DNA of 64,000 bases, from contig NZ_CP019602.1 in assembly GCF_001661675.2 (NCBI RefSeq), positions 496,001 through 560,000 on the forward strand, read 5' to 3'. This DNA is from Croceicoccus marinus (lineage in GTDB: Bacteria; Pseudomonadota; Alphaproteobacteria; Sphingomonadales; Sphingomonadaceae). Positions 60,216 through 64,000 of this stretch are shown here, piece after piece. Position 1 is the stretch's first letter; the number at the start of each line of letters is the position of its first letter. The notes beneath the pieces were generated by a model. That model searched no databases. It was not told where the DNA came from and worked only from the letters and a program-made list of their open reading frames with translations. Made by a program: the position numbers and the translations under genes.

Positions 60216-61547
60216 ATGCTCATGACCCAGATCGCACCCATGCCCCTCGACCGGCGCCGCTTTCTTGCGGCCACCAGCGCCTTTGCGGGCCTTGCCGCCA
60301 GCGGTTGCACCACCGCCAGTTCCGGTCCGCCGGCACCCCGCGCGCTGGTCTATGGCCAGCTGGTGAAGGATCCCGATGGCGTTCTCGACCTGCCGCAGGG
60401 GTTTTCCTATCGCGTGGTCAGCCGGCTGGGCGATGCGATGGACGATGGCGGCACCGTGCCCGACCGCGCCGACGGGATGGGCTGTTTCCAGCTGCCCGAT
60501 GGCCGGATCGCGCTGGTCCGCAATCACGAGCTGAAGCCGAACCATGACGCGGGCGGCGTGCTGCCAAGCGGCTTTGCGCGCGGCCGCGATGGCAAGGTGC
60601 TGCCCGGCGGCACCACGACTTTGGTGCTGTACCCCGATACGCTGGAGGTCGAGCATCAATATCGCTCATTGGCAGGGACGATCCGCAATTGCGCGGGCGG
60701 AACCACGCCATGGGGCAGCTGGCTGACGTGCGAGGAAGCCAAGCTGGGCGGCGATACCGAACCGGGCCATGGCTGGGTATTCGAAGTGCCTGCCGCGCAT
60801 CGGGGGTTGGTCGATCCGGTGCCGCTGAAGGCGATGGGCCGCTTCAATCACGAAGCGGCGGTGATCGATCCAGTCAGCGGCCATGCCTATCTGACCGAGG
60901 ACCGCGAAGACGGGCTGATCTATCGCTTCATTCCCAATGAGAAGGGCAATCTGGCCGCGGGCGGCAGGCTGCAGGCGCTGACCGGCATCGCCGATACGCG
61001 CAACTGGGGCGGCAATGTCACGATGAAGGTCGGCGAGCCGATCCGCGTGGGCTGGGTCGACCTGGACGATGTCGAGGCGCCCAGGGACGATCTGCGGCTG
61101 CGCGGCGCGGCCAAGGGCGCGGCGTTGTTCGCGCGGGGCGAGGGCATTCACATGGGCCCCGACAGTTCGGGCCGCAGCGAGGCCTATTTCTGCTGCACCA
61201 GCGGCGGTGCGGCGGGATATGGGCAGGTATTCCGCCTGATCCCCGGCCCCGACGGCGACCGGCTGGAATTGTTCTATGAATCGACCGACCGGCGCGACTT
61301 CTTCTATGGCGACAATCTGACCGTGGCGGCCAACGGGCACCTGGTGGTGTGCGAGGACAGCTATGACGCGGTCGTCGACAACCATATCCGCGGCATCACG
61401 CCCGAAGGCGCGGCCTATCCGATCGCGCGCCTGACCATGCAGACCGAGCTGGCGGGAGCGTGCTTTTCGCCCGATGGCCGCACGCTGTTCGTCAACGCCT
61501 ATAGCCCGTCGATCACCTTTGCGATCACAGGGCCCTGGCTGGCCTGA
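60216..61547 (+). CDS. PhoX-type Tat-exported phosphatase-like lipoprotein
   Basis: This 443-residue protein has a twin-arginine signal (DRRRFLAATSAFAGLAASGC) ending in a lipobox Cys and a beta-propeller of the PhoX/DUF839 family (MGCFQLPDGRIALVRNHEL, TPWGSWLTCEEAK, MGRFNHEAAVIDP, LTEDREDGLIYRF). PhoX is a Ca/Fe-dependent alkaline phosphatase, but many members have other or unknown substrates. ATG 60216 is used; ATG 60222 is equally good. Confidence 0.82.
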   Translation: MLMTQIAPMPLDRRRFLAATSAFAGLAASGCTTASSGPPAPRALVYGQLVKDPDGVLDLPQGFSYRVVSRLGDAMDDGGTVPDRADGMGCFQLPDGRIALVRNHELKPNHDAGGVLPSGFARGRDGKVLPGGTTTLVLYPDTLEVEHQYRSLAGTIRNCAGGTTPWGSWLTCEEAKLGGDTEPGHGWVFEVPAAHRGLVDPVPLKAMGRFNHEAAVIDPVSGHAYLTEDREDGLIYRFIPNEKGNLAAGGRLQALTGIADTRNWGGNVTMKVGEPIRVGWVDLDDVEAPRDDLRLRGAAKGAALFARGEGIHMGPDSSGRSEAYFCCTSGGAAGYGQVFRLIPGPDGDRLELFYESTDRRDFFYGDNLTVAANGHLVVCEDSYDAVVDNHIRGITPEGAAYPIARLTMQTELAGACFSPDGRTLFVNAYSPSITFAITGPWLA

Positions 61548-62027
61548 CCGATCGTCTTAAGGCACGGTCTTGAGGGGGCCTGCCGCCACCGGGCGGCGGG
61601 CCCTTCTTGCGTTCGGGCCGAAGGCGGCCGACGCTGGACGCACCCTTGCGGGCACGTTCCAACCATCTGCGATGTCAAGGAAAATGGAGCGGGCGAAGGG
61701 ATTCGAACCCTCGACCCCAACCTTGGCAAGGTTGTGCTCTACCCCTGAGCTACGCCCGCTCTGAACGCCTGCATCGGTGGGTTTGAAGCCCTTCCGATCG
61801 GGGTGAGGCGCGCCGTTAGCATGGGGTCTGGGGGGTCGCAACAGGAAAATACACCCAATCGGCATTTCGCTGAAAAATAAGGGTGCTTTCGTTCCGCCGT
61901 CCATAGCTCGCAGCCCGCGCGCTCTTGGAAAATGGCGCGAACCGCCCCACATTAGCCGCCAAGCCAACCTTTCGGCGCATGCCGCGCATTGCCGCAGCGC
62001 CAGACGACAGTTTCAGGAGAATCACAC
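61548..62027. other. Intergenic region with PhoX terminator and tRNA-Gly
   Basis: A 12-bp stem (arms 61576-61587 and 61592-61603, one G-T pair) with a weak TTCTTG tail follows the PhoX gene. tRNA-Gly occupies 61685-61759. The remaining bases from 61766 to 62012 have no gene I can support. A strong AGGAGA ribosome binding site lies at 62015-62020. Confidence 0.6.
61685..61759 (-). tRNA. tRNA-Gly (anticodon GCC) with encoded CCA
   Basis: Minus-strand cloverleaf: the acceptor arm GCGGGCG pairs with CGCCCGC at 61689-61695, the anticodon stem is CAACC/GGTTG with loop TTGCCAA and anticodon GCC, and the T arm is GAGGGTTCGAATCCC. The 3' CCA is encoded at 61685-61687. No integrase or repeat marks it as an attachment site. 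Confidence 0.97.
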
Positions 62028-62948
62028 TTGGCGAGCATGGGTCTGAACCTCGACGAGCAGAAAGCCGTGGACCGTTTCCGGCAGCAGGTCGTCGAGCCTT
62101 CGATGAAGAGCCTCGTGATCCTGGACTTCTGGGCGGAATGGTGCGGGCCGTGCAAGGCGCTGACGCCGACGCTTGAGAAGATCGCCGCGGAATATGCCGA
62201 CAAGGGCGTCGTCCTTGCCAAGGTCAACGTGGACGAGGAGCAGTTCATCGCCTCGCAGTTCCAGGTGCGTTCGATTCCCACCGTCTATGCGATGTTTCAG
62301 GGCCAGCCGGTCGCGGACCTGACCAGCGCGCGCAGCGAGGGGCAGCTGAGGCAGGCGATCGACCAGATCCTGTCGCAATTGCCGATCCAGCCGCAGGCTG
62401 CCGATGGCGAGGATCCGCAAGAGGATATCGCCCCGCTGCTCGCCATGGGCGAGGATGTGCTGGCCAGCGGCGATGCGGAGCGTGCCATGGGCATCTTCGC
62501 GCAGATCGTGCAGATGGCGCCCGACAATGCCGCCGCGCATGCGGGCCTGCTGACCGCCATGGCCAGCGCGGACCATGTCGCCGAAGCCGAAGCGGCGCTG
62601 GCCGAACTGCCGCCCGAAATGGTAGGCGATCCGGCCATCGACCGCGCCAGGGCGGCGATCCAGCTGGCGAAGGACAAGCCCGACGATGCGGCGCTCGATG
62701 CCCTGCGCAAGGCCGCGGCGGAGCGTCCAGCGGACATGGAGGCGCAATACGAATTCGCGCAGGCGGCCTTTGCCGCCGGCTCGCGGGATGAGGCTGCCGA
62801 TACGCTGCTGAAGATGATAGAGAGCGATCCGGCCTGGAACGAGGGCGCGGCCAAGGCCAAGCTGCTGCAGATGTTCGAGGCGGTGGGGCTCGATGATCCA
62901 TGGGTCGCTTCCACGCGCCGCCGCCTGTCGCTGCTGCTGTTCGGATGA
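62028..62948 (+). CDS. YbbN-like thioredoxin with TPR-like C-terminal region
   Basis: This 306-residue protein has a thioredoxin domain with redox motif W38-C39-G-P-C42, then about 190 residues of helical TPR-like repeats (LASGDAERAMGIFAQIVQMAPDNAAAHAGLL...). YbbN/CnoX is a holdase and redox helper for GroEL clients. Unlike E. coli YbbN it keeps the CxxC pair, as in many alphaproteobacteria. The start is a TTG at 62028, well placed after AGGAGA; an ATG three codons later is too far from that site. Confidence 0.85.
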   Translation: MASMGLNLDEQKAVDRFRQQVVEPSMKSLVILDFWAEWCGPCKALTPTLEKIAAEYADKGVVLAKVNVDEEQFIASQFQVRSIPTVYAMFQGQPVADLTSARSEGQLRQAIDQILSQLPIQPQAADGEDPQEDIAPLLAMGEDVLASGDAERAMGIFAQIVQMAPDNAAAHAGLLTAMASADHVAEAEAALAELPPEMVGDPAIDRARAAIQLAKDKPDDAALDALRKAAAERPADMEAQYEFAQAAFAAGSRDEAADTLLKMIESDPAWNEGAAKAKLLQMFEAVGLDDPWVASTRRRLSLLLFG

Positions 62949-63586
62949 TCGGCGGAACGGACATGGGTTCAGGCCTCGAAACGACGCGAATCTCGATCTT
63001 CCCGCTTTCGGGTGCGATCCTGTTTCCCGGGTTGCAATTGCCGCTGCACGTGTTGGAGCCGCGCTATCGCGCCCTCGTCGAGGATTCGCTGGCTCGCGAC
63101 CGGATGATCGGCATGATCCAGCCGCATCGCCCATCCGAAGGCGCGCCCCTGTTCGATGTCGGCTGCCTTGGCCGCATCGGCGAGGTCGAGGCGCTGGAGG
63201 ACGGGCGTTTCAACCTCGTGCTCGACGGGGTGACCCGGTTCCGCGTCATGGAGGAGATGGAGGTCGACACCCCGTTCCGCCAGGTACGCGCCGAACTGCT
63301 GTCCGACAATGACGAGACTGCCCTGCTGCCGGTCGAGCGTGCCGCGTTCGAGGAGGAAGCCAAGAGCTTTGCCGATGCGCAGGGCTATTCGGTGGACTGG
63401 GAACAGGTTTCGCGGCTGGACGACATGTCGCTGATCAACGGGGTGGCGCAGGTTGCGCCGTTCGACGCGGCGGCGAAGCAGGCGCTGCTCGAAACCGATA
63501 CGCTGGGCGAACGCTGTTCGCTGCTGGTGCAGCTGATGCAGTTCTTCGGCCGCCATGGCGAAGACGATTCGGTCACGCTGCAATAG
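62945..63586 (+). CDS. Lon substrate-binding-domain protein
   Basis: This 213-residue protein starts at an ATG overlapping the YbbN stop. It has the Lon-N (PUA-like) domain: ISIFPLSGAILFPGLQLPLHVLEPRYRALVEDSLA, GCLGRIGEVEALEDGRFNLVLDGVTRFRV. It has no ATPase or protease part. Such stand-alone proteins occur in many bacteria; they probably bind protein clients, and pairing with a chaperone-like thioredoxin suggests a protein-quality role. Confidence 0.85.
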   Translation: MIGGTDMGSGLETTRISIFPLSGAILFPGLQLPLHVLEPRYRALVEDSLARDRMIGMIQPHRPSEGAPLFDVGCLGRIGEVEALEDGRFNLVLDGVTRFRVMEEMEVDTPFRQVRAELLSDNDETALLPVERAAFEEEAKSFADAQGYSVDWEQVSRLDDMSLINGVAQVAPFDAAAKQALLETDTLGERCSLLVQLMQFFGRHGEDDSVTLQ

Positions 63587-63599
63587 CGCGCGCCGGGCC

Positions 63600-64000
63600 C
63601 TAGACTCCGAGGCTGCCTTCGATCCCGTTGATCACGAATTGCGCCGCCAATGCGGCCAGCAGGACCCCCAGAAGCCGGGTGATCACCGCCTCGAACTGCT
63701 TGCCCAGCAGTTTCATCAGCGGCGCGGATGCCAGCAGCGCGACCAGTGTCAGCACCATCACGGTCGCCAGCGCACCCAGGATGACGAAGGTCTGCTCGAT
63801 CCCCTCGGCCCGCGCCATCAGCAGCATGATGGAAGCGATCGCGCCCGGACCCGCCAGCATCGGCATGGCCATCGGAAAGACCGACACATCCTCGATCTCG
63901 GGCGTGGCCTTGACCAGGTCGGCGCGTTCGTGGCGGCGTTCGGTGCGTTTTTCGAACACCATTTCCAGCGCGATCAGGAACAGCATGATACCGCCCGCGA
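63600..64000 (-). CDS. MarC-family membrane protein, N-terminus outside window
   Basis: The frame is open to the window edge, so about 134 residues of the C-terminal part are seen. It has FLIALEMVFEKRTERRH, PMAMPMLAGPGAIASIMLL and two later hydrophobic helices, typical of MarC (about 200 residues). MarC proteins have several helices in the inner membrane and unknown function; the older antibiotic-resistance link is not supported. It converges with the Lon-N gene. Confidence 0.85.
   Translation of the reverse strand, partial: AGGIMLFLIALEMVFEKRTERRHERADLVKATPEIEDVSVFPMAMPMLAGPGAIASIMLLMARAEGIEQTFVILGALATVMVLTLVALLASAPLMKLLGKQFEAVITRLLGVLLAALAAQFVINGIEGSLGV

Noticed and set aside
61685-61759. 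tRNA-Gly as an attachment site for an island
   Set aside because: No integrase, no repeat of the tRNA 3' end and normal composition on both sides.

Overview
The window is about 64 kb of GC-rich chromosome from an alphaproteobacterium, most likely a member of the Sphingomonadales (Erythrobacter/Sphingomonas-like). This placement rests on gene content: a GatCAB amidotransferase, an ATP12-type F1-ATPase assembly chaperone, a UPF0262 protein beside dcd, a STAS-fused MlaE permease operon, a long TonB-dependent receptor of sphingomonad type and a CpaA-E/TadBC pilus locus. I cannot name a genus. There is no phage, plasmid, CRISPR array or complete insertion sequence. Most of the window is ordinary housekeeping and core-accessory sequence, densely packed, with many 1-4 bp ATGA/TGATG overlaps.

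Layout. 1-5 kb: the 3' part of a HerA-like ATPase, a small four-cysteine protein, an HPP membrane protein, a RimK-like ATP-grasp ligase and queE. 5-12 kb: valS, divergent from a four-gene lipid-transport (Mla/MCE) operon. 11.6-15.7 kb: a flavodoxin-fold reductase, then a tightly overlapping minus-strand operon crcB / pseudouridine synthase / HAD phosphatase / small membrane protein / ATP12. 16-20.5 kb: rpsU, a membrane-anchored FKBP isomerase and gatC-gatA-(79-aa ORF)-gatB. 20.5-27 kb: a fused M16 peptidase and clpB, divergently arranged, with a heat-shock-like promoter and repeats before clpB. 27-31 kb: a TonB-dependent receptor divergent from a MarR regulator. 31-38.4 kb: a minus-strand tight-adherence pilus operon (prepilin peptidase, CpaB, CpaC, CpaD, CpaE, TadB, TadC) that lacks the CpaF/TadA ATPase and a pilin.

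38.4-41.9 kb: a hydrolase and an FAD oxidoreductase, then the clearest anomaly in the window. This is an AT-rich patch of about 0.9 kb that abuts a 5'-truncated hexapeptide acyltransferase and carries a LuxR/FixJ-type regulator with a degenerate receiver. 41.9-47.4 kb: a partial leucine/isovalerate catabolic operon (isovaleryl-CoA dehydrogenase, both methylcrotonyl-CoA carboxylase subunits, and two small inserted genes). 47.4-54.9 kb: a mechanosensitive channel, a pair of amidohydrolases of which one lacks the metal-binding HxH motif, a fused membrane/spermidine-synthase protein and an NDUFA9-like protein. 55-64 kb: two GST-family proteins, UPF0262 / GH25-like / dcd, XdhC with a MobA-like protein, a PhoX-type Tat protein, tRNA-Gly(GCC), a YbbN-like thioredoxin, a Lon-N domain protein and a partial MarC.

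I saw no clear undescribed multi-gene system. The best leads are the AT-rich junction at 40.6-41.7 kb, the pilus operon without its motor ATPase, the repeat block before clpB, the palindromes between the TonB receptor and marR, and the paired active/inactive amidohydrolases.
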